A stretch of 22,516 nt of DNA from Candidatus Falkowiibacteriota bacterium (GCA_013335665.1 JAAXVE010000003.1:1-22516); one strand, 5' to 3'. Positions 1 through 7,329 are shown, counted from the stretch's first letter. A program made the numbers and translations. The notes: a model not told the origin generated them from the letters alone.

Positions 1-216
1 GATTCAGCGAATGCCATAAAGATTGATACCGCAAAGCTAAAAATAACATCAGGAGCAACTGCGGCTAATTTTTACTTTGCCGATTCTATACGTCGCGTTT
101 CTGGTATAATGATGGCGTATACCTATCTTTGCAACAACGCATCGTCTGGGGGAAATTTCGGGCCTAGAGATTTAATATCAAATATGTCAATAGAATCTTC
201 TTTATATGCTTTCTAA
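1..216 (+). CDS. 3' end of an unrecognised protein (partial)
   Basis: Frame 1 is open from the first base to a TAA at 214-216, giving a 71-residue C-terminal fragment. It is rich in Ala, Ser, Ile and Asn, has no charged low-complexity tract, and ends in SSLYAF. I recognise no family. The N-terminus lies outside the window. An uninterrupted frame with varied composition in an AT-rich region suggests real coding, but 71 open codons could occur by chance. The 273 bases that follow are AT-rich and hold only a hairpin terminator near 415-452. A further open frame without any start codon runs through about 270-420, and I do not call it. Confidence 0.5.
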   Translation, partial: DSANAIKIDTAKLKITSGATAANFYFADSIRRVSGIMMAYTYLCNNASSGGNFGPRDLISNMSIESSLYAF

Positions 217-414
217 ACTTTTTCTGTTTATCATAAAACTATTTCCACGATGTAATTATTTAATTTAATTATAGCAAAAAAAAACCTCAAAGAAAATTAA
301 CAAAAACAAGATAGCTCAAAAAGCAGCAATCATAAATGCATGGGGTGGCCATTATAAGAATCTTTTAGCCAATAAAATCAAAACTTCAAAAAGGTTCGAG
401 CCAACAATAAGCAT

Positions 415-452
415 AAAACCCAGTCTGCGCCAACTGGGCTGTTTTTATTTTT
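415..452. terminator. Hairpin terminator between convergent genes
   Basis: The stem CCCAGT (419-424) / ACTGGG (433-438) has an 8-base loop. It is followed by a T-rich run on the plus strand and by GGTTTTATG on the minus strand. It can end the leftmost plus-strand gene and also serve murI, which converges on it from the minus strand. Confidence 0.65.
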
Positions 453-489
453 TAAAAATATGCAAAATTCTTAAAAATTATTTTCAAAT

Positions 490-1296
490 TCAAATCTTGA
501 CCCACTTAACCACATCCATCTTATTCTTCATGAACTTGCACCCTTGTTCGCGAAAATCCTTGGCCGAGCCGCTGGTAAAATACTGGACCGAGCCGAAGCG
601 GCTAATTTTGCTGGCTATTTCCGGATGGCGTTCCAAATAACTCTTGAAACTGCGGGCAATCGACTCTGGCGAATTGATAATATCTACAGTCTCCGGAAGC
701 GCTGCTTCAATTTCTTTTATTGCTAGCGGGTAGTGCGTACAACCCAATATCAAAGCTTCGGCGCCGCCTTCGACAATCGGAGCCAAACAGATCTTAAGCT
801 CTTCTCTAACTTCTTTACTATCCAGGCTGCCCGATTCGATCAAACCGGCCAAGTTCGGGCAAGCTGATACGATAACTTCGGTTTGGTGATTAATTTTCTT
901 TATTTCCCGTTCGTAGGCGCCGGAACTAATCGTACCGACCGTCCCGATAACGCCCACTGTCTGATAATGTTTTTCATGAACTGCCTCTGCCGACGGGATC
1001 AGTACGCCCAAAACCTTAATCTCCGGAAATTTGGCAGGCACAACCTGCTGCTGAATCACCCGCAAAGCCTCGCTTGAGGCCGTGTTGCAGGCAATGATTA
1101 CGATGTTGCAACTTTGCCTTACAAGAAACTCCACCGCCTCGATAGTAAAACCCTCGACTTCTTGCGACGGGCGATTGCCATAAGGCGCCCGGGCCGTATC
1201 GCCTAAATACACATAATCATGGTCAGGCAATTCATCAAGCAGAGCGTCCAAAACAGTCAAACCGCCGAGCCCGGAATCAAAAACTCCTATCTTCAT
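490..1296 (-). CDS. murI: Glutamate racemase
   Basis: This cytoplasmic enzyme interconverts L- and D-glutamate and so supplies D-Glu for the peptidoglycan stem peptide. The 268-residue length is normal. The family signatures are intact: DSGLGG at residues 7-12, GDTARAPYG at 32-40, ACNTASS around the first catalytic cysteine (C70), and GCTHYP around the second (C186, H188). The gene is last in a minus-strand operon after tyrS and a small membrane-protein gene. Its start codon lies inside the 3' end of that small gene (20-base overlap), which suggests translational coupling. The terminator hairpin at 415-452 follows. The function is well supported by the motifs. Grouping with tyrS is probably operon packing rather than a pathway link. 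Confidence 0.96.
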   Translation of the reverse strand: MKIGVFDSGLGGLTVLDALLDELPDHDYVYLGDTARAPYGNRPSQEVEGFTIEAVEFLVRQSCNIVIIACNTASSEALRVIQQQVVPAKFPEIKVLGVLIPSAEAVHEKHYQTVGVIGTVGTISSGAYEREIKKINHQTEVIVSACPNLAGLIESGSLDSKEVREELKICLAPIVEGGAEALILGCTHYPLAIKEIEAALPETVDIINSPESIARSFKSYLERHPEIASKISRFGSVQYFTSGSAKDFREQGCKFMKNKMDVVKWVKI

Positions 1297-1537
1297 GTTT
1301 TTTCAATCTATATGCTTTAATCAAAGCAGTTACTAAGGCTACTATGCAAAACGCTGACAAAAACAAAATGAGGTAAATATCGTAAATTGCAAAACAAGGC
1401 ATCGAATTCAACGGATTCTGCTGACATTGATGTACCCTGTTTACACTTCTCCCAAAAAAAGAAGTTGTGAGATCCAAAACCACTAAAACAGCTGAAAGTA
1501 GGCTTGCGATAAGGAATGGCGCGATTTTTCTTAACAT
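1277..1537 (-). CDS. Small protein with two predicted membrane helices, unknown function
   Basis: This 86-residue protein has two hydrophobic segments, roughly residues 5-24 and 50-73. They are separated by a polar loop with two cysteines (CQQNPLNSMPC). The C-terminal tail is basic (AYRLKKHEDR), so both ends are probably cytoplasmic and the Cys-containing loop extracytoplasmic. I recognise no family. It is called real for three reasons: it starts three bases after the tyrS stop, a GGGGA Shine-Dalgarno lies about 8 bases upstream of its ATG inside the end of tyrS, and its 3' end overlaps the murI start. It is the middle gene of a tyrS - orf - murI operon. The cysteine pair could be a disulfide, but that is a guess. 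Confidence 0.75.
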   Translation of the reverse strand: MLRKIAPFLIASLLSAVLVVLDLTTSFFGRSVNRVHQCQQNPLNSMPCFAIYDIYLILFLSAFCIVALVTALIKAYRLKKHEDRSF

Positions 1538-1540
1538 ATT

Positions 1541-2755
1541 TTATTCCCCGACAACACGGATGAACTGGCGCTTGCCGCGTTGGATAAGCATCTCGGTGTG
1601 CTCGATATTGATATCGGCATTAGCGTCGGTGACAGCCTTTTCATCTACCTTGATGCCGCCCTGTTCGATCAAGCGTCGGGCTTCGCCTTTACTGGCGGCT
1701 AGTTTCAGCTCGACCAACAGTTCAATTACCTTTATATTCTGAATCGGCAAACGGACAATCTCGATATCTTCAGGTATTTCTTTCTTCTGCACCGTCTTGA
1801 TAAAATACTCCTGAGCTAATTTTGCTTTTTTGTCGCCATGATTGATCTTGGTAATTTCAAAGGCTAGGCGCATCTTGAAATCGCGCGGATTGGCGCCGTT
1901 TTTCATGGACGCGCGCATCGCATCAACCTCAGCCATAGGAATACGCGTACAGAGTTCGAAGCCGTTCGCTAATACGCCGTCCGGCCAAGACATGATCTTG
2001 CCGTACATATTCTCCGGCGACTCGTCTAAGAAAACGATATTGCCTTCTGACTTGCCCATTTTTTTGCCCTGGTCGTCCACGATCAGCTTGGTCGTCAGGA
2101 CAAACTTCTCTTTACCCTGGACAGCTTTCTGCAGATCGCGTCCGCAAAGCATATTGAACGTCTGATCATTACCGCCAACCTCGCCGTCGACATCCATCGC
2201 CAGCGAATCATAACCCTGGGCCAAAGGATAAAAGAATTCATGCAAATGTATCGACTTCTCTTCCTCGATGCGCTTCTGGAACATGTCGCGCTGCATCATT
2301 TGCTGTACCGTAAAATTGGAACCGACCTCGACAAGGTCAGCAAAAGTCAGCTTGTCCAGCCATTTGCTATTCTTCTCGATGCGCGCCGGATTATCACCGC
2401 CGAAATTGATGTATTTACCAGCCTGCTTTTTATAATTTTTCGCATTCTCTTTAACCTGCTCGCGCGTCAGCTTCTTGCGAGTAGCAGTCTTGTCGGTTGG
2501 GTCGCCGATCATGCCGGTAAAATCGCCGATCAAAAAAACAACCTCGTGGCCTAAGCGTTGAAAATCTGCCAGCTTAGCTAACTGAATAGCATTGCCGATA
2601 TGCAGCGAGACGGCAGTAGGATCGAAGCCACAGTAGAGGCGCAAACGTTGTCCGGATTTCAAAGCTTTCTCCAAAAACTCACGATTGGGATAAATATTCT
2701 CCCTGCCGCGATCCAATACTTCGTTAATCTTGTCTTGATCGATGTTGACTGTCAT
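1541..2755 (-). CDS. tyrS: Tyrosyl-tRNA synthetase
   Basis: This class I aminoacyl-tRNA synthetase charges tRNA-Tyr with tyrosine. Length is 404 residues. The HIGH-type motif is HIGN at 52-55 after the YCGFDPTA signature. The tyrosine pocket segment QGYDS lies near 180-184, and GGNDQ near 194-198. The second ATP-binding motif is KMGKS at 232-236. The C-terminal 65 residues or so form an S4 RNA-binding domain (EARRLIEQGGIKVDE... QRGKRQFIRV). The motifs are complete, so the enzyme should be active. It is the first gene of the minus-strand operon tyrS - membrane orf - murI. A leader of about 100 bases with two strong hairpins precedes it (2786-2849), but no T-box consensus is visible there. Confidence 0.96.
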   Translation of the reverse strand: MTVNIDQDKINEVLDRGRENIYPNREFLEKALKSGQRLRLYCGFDPTAVSLHIGNAIQLAKLADFQRLGHEVVFLIGDFTGMIGDPTDKTATRKKLTREQVKENAKNYKKQAGKYINFGGDNPARIEKNSKWLDKLTFADLVEVGSNFTVQQMMQRDMFQKRIEEEKSIHLHEFFYPLAQGYDSLAMDVDGEVGGNDQTFNMLCGRDLQKAVQGKEKFVLTTKLIVDDQGKKMGKSEGNIVFLDESPENMYGKIMSWPDGVLANGFELCTRIPMAEVDAMRASMKNGANPRDFKMRLAFEITKINHGDKKAKLAQEYFIKTVQKKEIPEDIEIVRLPIQNIKVIELLVELKLAASKGEARRLIEQGGIKVDEKAVTDANADINIEHTEMLIQRGKRQFIRVVGE

Positions 2756-2785
2756 ACTCTTTATTTAAAATCTAATTATTTCAAT

Positions 2786-2849
2786 CGCTTGTTGGCCGCC
2801 AGGCCTTGAAAGCGTGTTCGACTGGCTAGACCGGGTCTGCCAACCGAAC
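2786..2849 (-). promoter_or_regulatory. Structured 5' leader of tyrS: two adjacent hairpins
   Basis: Read on the minus strand, a 34-base near-palindrome (2849 to 2816) folds into an 11-bp stem, all pairs allowed with two G-U wobbles, capped by an inner AGAC/GTCT stem. A second hairpin follows (2814 to 2786), nesting GGCC/GGCC inside CGCTT/AAGCG. Both lie just upstream of tyrS. A possible promoter (TTGCCA, 18 bases, TAGTAT) lies further upstream, near 2867-2896. There is no poly-U tract after either hairpin and no T-box sequence. A leader regulatory structure and a dispersed palindromic repeat are both possible. Confidence 0.5.
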
Positions 2850-2934
2850 CGTATTAAACATTTACATACTACAATAATTTAGCTTATTTTGGCAAATATC
2901 AAACAAGCCTGCCCAATGTCCACCCCTTCTTCAA

Positions 2935-2969
2935 AAAAACAACCGTCTCTATATTGAGACGGTTGTTTT
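2935..2969 (-). terminator. Rho-independent terminator of nagB
   Basis: The perfect stem AACCGTCTC / GAGACGGTT with a 6-base loop extends through an A-run/T-run on both sides. Read on the minus strand it ends in seven Ts. It sits about 10 bases after the nagB stop. Confidence 0.85.
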
Positions 2970-2978
2970 ATGCATATC

Positions 2979-3716
2979 TTATTTTTTTTTCTTTAAAGCG
3001 CTGGCCGCCTCTTCGTCGAGTATTACTGTCAGATTCAAGTGGCGCTGCAGGATCGAGGCCGGAACGTCTTCAGTAATCTTGCCCGATAGGGCTTTAGCTA
3101 AAATTTTCGCTTTCTTTTTTCCCGAGACCATCAAGACAATCTTTTTTGCCTGCATGATCGTCGACAGACCCATGGTGTAGCCTAATTGCGGCACCTCGCG
3201 CAGCGACGCGAAATTGCCCTGCTGCGCCCTTCTCGATTTCAGCGTCAGCTTGATGACGCTCGTCTTCGACTTGAAGCTGATGCCAGGTTCGCACCAGGCG
3301 ATGTGTCCGTTCTCCCCGATTCCCAAAAACTGCAGATCAACCGGTCCCATCTTTTTTATCATAGCTTCGTATTCATTGCACTCTTTCTTCGGATCAGTCG
3401 CTTCAGTGTCCAGAAAAAAAACATTCTTTGAATCCAAATCCACTTTGTCAAAGAAATGCTTCCGCATAAAGTAAAACAGAGAACCGCGATGAGCCTTGTC
3501 TAGTCCGACAAATTCATCGAGATTTACTGTCTTAGTTTTGGAGAAACTGATTAGCTTCGCGTGATTAAGATGCACCAGCTCGCGATACAAGCCGATCATA
3601 GTGTTGCCTGTTGCCAATCCGAGCAGGCTTGATTTCTTTTTCTTGATTTGATCAGCTGCGAGCTGCGCTCCGGCGAGCGACATTGCGTGATAATTCTTGA
3701 CTACGACGATGTCCAT
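2979..3716 (-). CDS. nagB: Glucosamine-6-phosphate deaminase (NagB family)
   Basis: NagB converts glucosamine-6-phosphate to fructose-6-phosphate and ammonia in the cytoplasm, feeding amino sugars into glycolysis. At 245 residues it is slightly short but complete. Signatures in order: LATGNTMIGLYREL (34-47, phosphate-binding loop), VNLDEFVGL (64-72, with the D67 general base), GIGENGHIAWCEPG (132-145, with H138 and E143), and a GYTMGL segment. The residue aligned with E. coli Asp141 is Asn136. From memory, Asn occurs there in Gram-positive NagB enzymes, so this is not a lesion. WC replaces the usual FN before EPG. The run of lysines at the C-terminus is unusual. A monocistronic gene with its own terminator, divergent from the LmbE deacetylase gene, it may share an amino-sugar theme with it. 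Confidence 0.88.
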   Translation of the reverse strand: MDIVVVKNYHAMSLAGAQLAADQIKKKKSSLLGLATGNTMIGLYRELVHLNHAKLISFSKTKTVNLDEFVGLDKAHRGSLFYFMRKHFFDKVDLDSKNVFFLDTEATDPKKECNEYEAMIKKMGPVDLQFLGIGENGHIAWCEPGISFKSKTSVIKLTLKSRRAQQGNFASLREVPQLGYTMGLSTIMQAKKIVLMVSGKKKAKILAKALSGKITEDVPASILQRHLNLTVILDEEAASALKKKK

Positions 3717-3826
3717 ATTTTTTTGTTTGTCGAGTTCTTGCGAACAAGATTAATTAGTCATCGATTACATTTTAACAAATCTACAACTATTATTCCACAA
3801 CCTCTCTGCGAATTTCCCTTTGAATA

Positions 3827-3855
3827 TTGAATAAAATAATGATACTTGCTACAAT
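3827..3855 (+). promoter_or_regulatory. Promoter giving a nearly leaderless mRNA for the LmbE gene
   Basis: TTGAAT (3827-3832) and TACAAT (3850-3855) are spaced by exactly 17 bases. The ATG follows the -10 box by only 9 bases, so the expected transcription start is two or three bases from the start codon. No Shine-Dalgarno is present. This supports leaderless translation. Confidence 0.65.
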
Positions 3856-3864
3856 GAGAACGAT

Positions 3865-4482
3865 ATGGCCATTAGATCAAAGCGAAATGCACGCAAAAAA
3901 GCAGTCGTTATCGTGGCTCATCCGGACGACGAGACAATCTGGATGGGCGGTTTTATTTTAGAACACAGTGAATTCGATTGGACAATCCTTTCGCTCTGCC
4001 GCGCTTCCGATGCCGACCGCGCGCCGAAATTCAAAAAAGTTTGCGAGCGCTACGGTGCTAAGGGATTGATCGAAGACGGTGACGACGAAGACCGCCTCGA
4101 TTTCGACGGCAAAATCAGAGAGATAAAGCACATCATATCAAAGCACTTGGCCGGAGAAGACATTCATATATTGTTTACCCACGGGCGTAATGGCGAGTAC
4201 GGTCACGAAGGGCACGTCGCCACTCACGAAGCCGTAATCTCACTCCTTAAAAACGAGATCATTGCTACCGAGAACGCTTTCTGTTTCAGCTACGTTAAAG
4301 CGGACCGCAAACAATTCGGCAAACTACGAGCCGCCAAAAATTCTGACATGGAAATCGGTTTGAGCAAAAAAACGTTTGCTGCCAAGCTGGCGATCATGAC
4401 TGATATCTACGGATTCGCCGCAGGCGGAATCGACGCAAGTTATTGTACCAACCCAGAAGCATTTAGAAAATTAGCATATTAA
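3865..4482 (+). CDS. LmbE/PIG-L family deacetylase
   Basis: This 205-residue protein belongs to the zinc-dependent N-acetylglucosaminyl deacetylase superfamily. The zinc site shows as AHPDDE at 18-23 (H19, D22; D21 the usual catalytic base) and GHEGHVATHEA at 113-123 (H114, H117, H121). The first 12 residues are a basic extension without a signal peptide, so it is probably cytoplasmic. The family removes acetyl groups from N-acetylhexosamines in varied conjugates, and the actual substrate cannot be read from sequence. It lies 123 bases upstream of a GT4 glycosyltransferase and divergent from nagB, so a role in an amino-sugar glycan or conjugate is plausible. The start is the first ATG, nine bases after a good -10 box. 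Confidence 0.88.
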   Translation: MAIRSKRNARKKAVVIVAHPDDETIWMGGFILEHSEFDWTILSLCRASDADRAPKFKKVCERYGAKGLIEDGDDEDRLDFDGKIREIKHIISKHLAGEDIHILFTHGRNGEYGHEGHVATHEAVISLLKNEIIATENAFCFSYVKADRKQFGKLRAAKNSDMEIGLSKKTFAAKLAIMTDIYGFAAGGIDASYCTNPEAFRKLAY

Positions 4483-4575
4483 AACAATCAGCTCGATCAT
4501 TGCTAGCAAATGCGCTTCAATGCCCACGGCTTATTGCTTTACACTTTTGAATTATGAAAACGGGCAATCATTGAT

Positions 4576-4609
4576 AAGGAGTCAAATGATTATCCTCAAA
4601 ACTTTATGA
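4576..4609 (+). promoter_or_regulatory. Strong ribosome site with a 7-codon leader ORF overlapping the glycosyltransferase start
   Basis: AAGGAG (4576-4581) lies 4 bases before an ATG at 4586. That ATG opens a seven-residue frame (MIILKTL) whose TGA (4607-4609) overlaps the ATG of the glycosyltransferase (4606-4608) as ATGA. The main start has no Shine-Dalgarno at normal distance. Ribosomes therefore probably load at the short ORF and reach the main gene by termination-reinitiation. No longer frame begins at this site. Confidence 0.55.
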
Positions 4610-5751
4610 AGATTGCAGTAATGTACTCTCACCCGGTCGAATCTGACGGCCTCTCGATCCAGGGCAACCTGATGTATCGCGGTTTGAAAGAACTCGGCGT
4701 CGAAACTATCGCTTGCCACTACAACCCAAGCTTTCAGAAGCAGTGGGTTTATGACGCATTCAAGCCTGACATCGCGCTCGGCGTCGGCTGCTGGACCTAT
4801 GCTCCGAATATCGTCTTCTCACCGATTAACAACGGCGTCACTCCCGTGCCTTGGTTCGTTGCCAATGGTTGGGTTGCCAATTATCACAAGCAGCTATCAA
4901 ATTTGCCATTAGTCTTTACCACTTCGAACTGGGTGACCGATACTTACAAGCGTGATGGCGTTGACACTAAGAATTTTGAAACTCTGCACATCGGTTTCGA
5001 TCCAAAGGAAATCTTCCCGACCAAGCACTCCGATCCGAAAATCCAAACATTGCGCAAGATGCTTGGCATCCGGCCGGATGAAAAGATGATTCTGACTATC
5101 GGCGGCGACGCCACCAGCAAGGGCGCGCAAGAGATGCTTAAGGCTCTCAAGCTGGTCGATGAAGAATTCTCAAATTGGCGCTACGTCATCAAAACCTGGG
5201 AAAGTGAATCAGCGGAAATACATCGCCGCGAAGAAGATGAATTGATTGAAGAGCTTGGCTTGAATCGCGACAAGATCAGCTACCTCTCCGGCGCCTTCTC
5301 CCACGACTTCATGCCATATCTGATCGGCGCTGCCGACATCTACGCCGCACCTTCACGCCTTGAAGGCTTTGGCATGATCCAAGTCGAAGCTGAAGCTTGC
5401 GGACGCCCGGTCATTTCCATCAACGTCGGCGGTCCGGCCGACACGATCGTTCACGGCAAAACCGGCTTCCTGGCCGAGGTCGGCGAGACAGTTAAACTGG
5501 AGTCAGAATGGGCGTGGGAACACATGGGCTTTGATGCCGATCACCGCATCCACTTCGAAGAGCCGAAAGTTTTCGCTTACCGTGCCAGCGTGCCAGACTT
5601 GGCTAAATATACTTACGAGCTTCTGACTAACGACAAGCTGCGCCTGGAGATGGGCGATAACGCTGCCCAGCACGCTATGGACAATTTCCATTACGTCAAA
5701 ATTGCCGAAAAGGCCTACAACCTGATCCAGAACAAAATCAAAATCGGATAA
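4606..5751 (+). CDS. GT4-type (GT-B fold) glycosyltransferase
   Basis: This 381-residue glycosyltransferase transfers a sugar from a nucleotide donor to an unknown acceptor, probably at the cytoplasmic membrane face. The N-terminal Rossmann domain starts at MKIAVMYSHP. A linker near 125-135 (LHIGFDPKEIFP) leads to the C-terminal donor domain. LTIGGDATSKGA (163-174) is the donor loop. The EX7E signature is E253-GFGMIQV-E261, within PSRLEGFGMIQVEAEACGRPV. Residues 298-330, rich in Trp, Asp, His and Glu, look like an insertion. It follows the LmbE gene and ends in its own terminator. Length and gene pairing recall bacillithiol BshA, but the N-terminal glycine-rich BshA signature is absent. Start choice rests on overlap with the upstream short ORF. 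Confidence 0.85.
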   Translation: MKIAVMYSHPVESDGLSIQGNLMYRGLKELGVETIACHYNPSFQKQWVYDAFKPDIALGVGCWTYAPNIVFSPINNGVTPVPWFVANGWVANYHKQLSNLPLVFTTSNWVTDTYKRDGVDTKNFETLHIGFDPKEIFPTKHSDPKIQTLRKMLGIRPDEKMILTIGGDATSKGAQEMLKALKLVDEEFSNWRYVIKTWESESAEIHRREEDELIEELGLNRDKISYLSGAFSHDFMPYLIGAADIYAAPSRLEGFGMIQVEAEACGRPVISINVGGPADTIVHGKTGFLAEVGETVKLESEWAWEHMGFDADHRIHFEEPKVFAYRASVPDLAKYTYELLTNDKLRLEMGDNAAQHAMDNFHYVKIAEKAYNLIQNKIKIG

Positions 5752-5775
5752 TTTTCCAAACGAGATCAAGATAAT

Positions 5776-5804
5776 AAAAAACCCGGTATCTTACCGGGTT
5801 TTTT
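5776..5804 (+). terminator. Rho-independent terminator
   Basis: The stem ACCCGGTA (5781-5788) / TACCGGGT (5792-5799) has a 3-base loop and is flanked by A5 and T6 runs. It lies 25 bases after the glycosyltransferase stop. Confidence 0.9.
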
Positions 5805-5851
5805 ATTATATGAAATTCGATGATATGCGCCCCCTAGCCACACCATCAAAC

Positions 5852-5880
5852 TTGACAATTTTACTTAAATATACTACAAT
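5852..5880 (+). promoter_or_regulatory. Consensus sigma-70 promoter of the 68-residue membrane protein
   Basis: A perfect TTGACA (5852-5857), a 17-base spacer and TACAAT (5875-5880) are followed by AAGGAG at 5905-5910 and ATG at 5917. The predicted 5' leader is about 30 bases. It is one of the strongest-looking promoters in the window. Confidence 0.85.
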
Positions 5881-5916
5881 AGAATAAGTTGTTAAATTTC
5901 CTCTAAGGAGTTTTGC

Positions 5917-6123
5917 ATGGCCTTTGTAAAGTCACTCACACACCTCGGCCCTCTTTTCGGACCACTTTTTCTGCTCACCACCCTCAGCCTTCTCAGCTTG
6001 TCTGAGAAGTACCTTCACCCCCCTCTGCAGAACCTTCTTGATTCATTTGAGAAAAGAAATGGCGTCAAGCGCATACCACTATGCGTTGCCTACGACGCTA
6101 TCGAACACCAGGACCACGGTTAG
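5917..6123 (+). CDS. Solitary small membrane protein, unknown function
   Basis: This 68-residue ORF has one hydrophobic helix (about residues 9-29, Leu/Phe/Pro-rich) followed by a polar, mixed-charge tail ending in EHQDHG. I recognise no family. The case for a real gene comes from its frame: a consensus promoter, an AAGGAG site six bases before the ATG, and an intrinsic terminator 24 bases after the stop, so it is a complete monocistronic unit. Codon choice (CTC, CTT, CCC, CAC) differs from the neighbouring genes and could mean recent arrival. It could be a small membrane regulator, a toxin-like peptide or a surface-retained peptide. A structured RNA of about 290 bases carrying this ORF by chance cannot be excluded. 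Confidence 0.6.
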   Translation: MAFVKSLTHLGPLFGPLFLLTTLSLLSLSEKYLHPPLQNLLDSFEKRNGVKRIPLCVAYDAIEHQDHG

Positions 6124-6146
6124 CGACACCAAGTCGCACTTAGTAA

Positions 6147-6175
6147 GCAGCCTTCCCGAAAGGCTGCGTTTTTTT
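6147..6175 (+). terminator. Terminator of the 68-residue gene, abutting the glycosidase stop
   Basis: The stem GCAGCCTT (6147-6154) / AAGGCTGC (6160-6167) is followed by a run of seven Ts. The T-run reaches the stop codon of the minus-strand glycosidase (6174-6176), so the two convergent units are packed end to end. Another small hairpin, GCGAC/GTCGC, lies just upstream at 6123-6137. Confidence 0.88.
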
Positions 6176-7327
6176 ATTCAAAAAACAAGACTTTTTGCTG
6201 TTTTACACACTCAAAGGCATATAGATACATTCCGGCCGACCAAGCCTGATACGGCTCCCCTTTCGGTTTGCCGGTCTTGCCATCCAGCCACTCGTTGAAT
6301 TCAAATCCCTCTGTCATATCTCGAATCTGCAATTTCTGCATATTACCCTCGGCCAAAAGCTGCAATTCCGCCTCGGCACGTTTGAAGTCACCGACCTTCA
6401 CCAAGGCCGCTACATACAGACCGCCAGTCCACGGCCAAATTCCCGCATTTATATAATTAAGCGGCGTACGGGCATCACAGCGGTTAAAATAAGGCTTCCA
6501 GGCAGGGCTTCCAGGCTTAAGCGGTGGCCAGATATTTTGCAAGCATAGGGACGATTAACCTTCTCTTTATCGATATAATTCAAGATGCTTTTAGCAATCT
6601 CTGGCGTGGCAACTCCAGTTATAATCGCTAGCAGGTTAGCTGCCGAATCAAACCAATCCTCCGTCTCTTTGTCACCACCATGATCCTTCCAGACCCAGGG
6701 ACGATAAAAGCCCAGCTTGCTATCGAATAAAGACAGATAAGCTTGGATGTCACCGTTGATAATGCTGCGGATATATTCAGCCAGTGAACCCTCACCGGAA
6801 AAATTCAAAACAGCATACTGCAAAGATTGCGTGTGCATGACACGGCCGTATTTGTGAGGAAAGGCGTCCATCCAATCCGCAGTCGGTTGCTGAACGATCA
6901 GCTTGTCGTTATTAGGATCCTGATATTTGAGCCAAGTCAGTGCTGCCTTGATATTTTTTTCGTATTTGCGTAGAAGTGAGCGGTCGTTATAGGCCTTGGC
7001 ATAAACATAATGGCCAATAATATACCATTGCGGCGCATCAATCGAGTTGAATGTAACGTCGGAGTTGCGCTCTTCGTTGAATGAACCGACGCAATTGGGA
7101 ATCAACCCGAACTCGGTCTGGTTTTCTGAAAGGGTGACCAAGCTGTTCTTGAATACTTCTTTGAATTCTGTTCCGACAAGCGCTGCGCCGAGCGAGCAGG
7201 TCATGGAATCGCGCGCCCAAGTGGCCTCGTAGCCGCCCTTAAGTCCGGAAGCGTAAAAACCTTGGGGCCTAACGCAAGCCTTCAAAACCTCGATCGCCTT
7301 GTCGTGTGCTTGGTCAATAATGTTCAT
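6174..7327 (-). pseudogene. Glycogen-debranching-type (six-hairpin) glycosidase, interrupted by one frameshift
   Basis: Two overlapping minus-strand frames together make one protein of about 384 residues. Frame one (7327 to about 6540) carries TWARDSMTCSLGAAL, NSIDAPQWYIIGHYVY and DWFDSAANLLAII. Frame two (about 6540 to 6174) carries NYINAGIWPWTGGLYVAALVK and EFNEWLDGKTGKPKGEPYQAWSAGMY. Both series are typical of amylo-alpha-1,6-glucosidase/GH100-like (alpha/alpha)6 enzymes. The break lies at an A4 run (6535-6538, T4 on the plus strand), and one extra A joins the frames as PYACK-NIWPP. This is a true one-base deletion or a sequencing/assembly error. Nothing resembles a programmed slippery heptamer. 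It is the last gene of the GH130 cluster, two bases after the preceding stop. If intact, it would hydrolyse a small alpha-glucan or related sugar in the cytoplasm. No signal peptide is seen. Confidence 0.85.
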
Positions 7328-7329
7328 AT

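Noticed and set aside
267..480. An open plus-strand frame with peptide-like composition downstream of the first gene
   Set aside because: It has no start codon between its upstream stop and the terminator hairpin, and it runs on antisense into murI.
2756..2934. T-box riboswitch upstream of tyrS
   Set aside because: The conserved antiterminator T-box sequence is absent, and no terminator with a U-tract lies between the hairpins and tyrS.
3299..3320. Loss of a catalytic aspartate in NagB (Asn136 at the E. coli Asp141 position)
   Set aside because: From memory, Asn at this position is normal in Gram-positive-type NagB enzymes, so it does not imply an inactive protein.
3865..5751. Bacillithiol synthesis pair (BshA glycosyltransferase and BshB deacetylase)
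   Set aside because: Gene types and sizes fit, but the glycosyltransferase N-terminus lacks the BshA glycine-rich signature and no BshC-like gene is nearby.
6038..6298. An 86-codon plus-strand frame overlapping the 68-residue gene
   Set aside because: It runs through the terminator hairpin and antisense to the glycosidase, and lacks a ribosome site.
6530..6545. Programmed -1 frameshift in the glycosidase
   Set aside because: The site is a plain A4 run without an X-XXY-YYZ heptamer, and I see no stimulatory structure. A deletion or assembly error is simpler.
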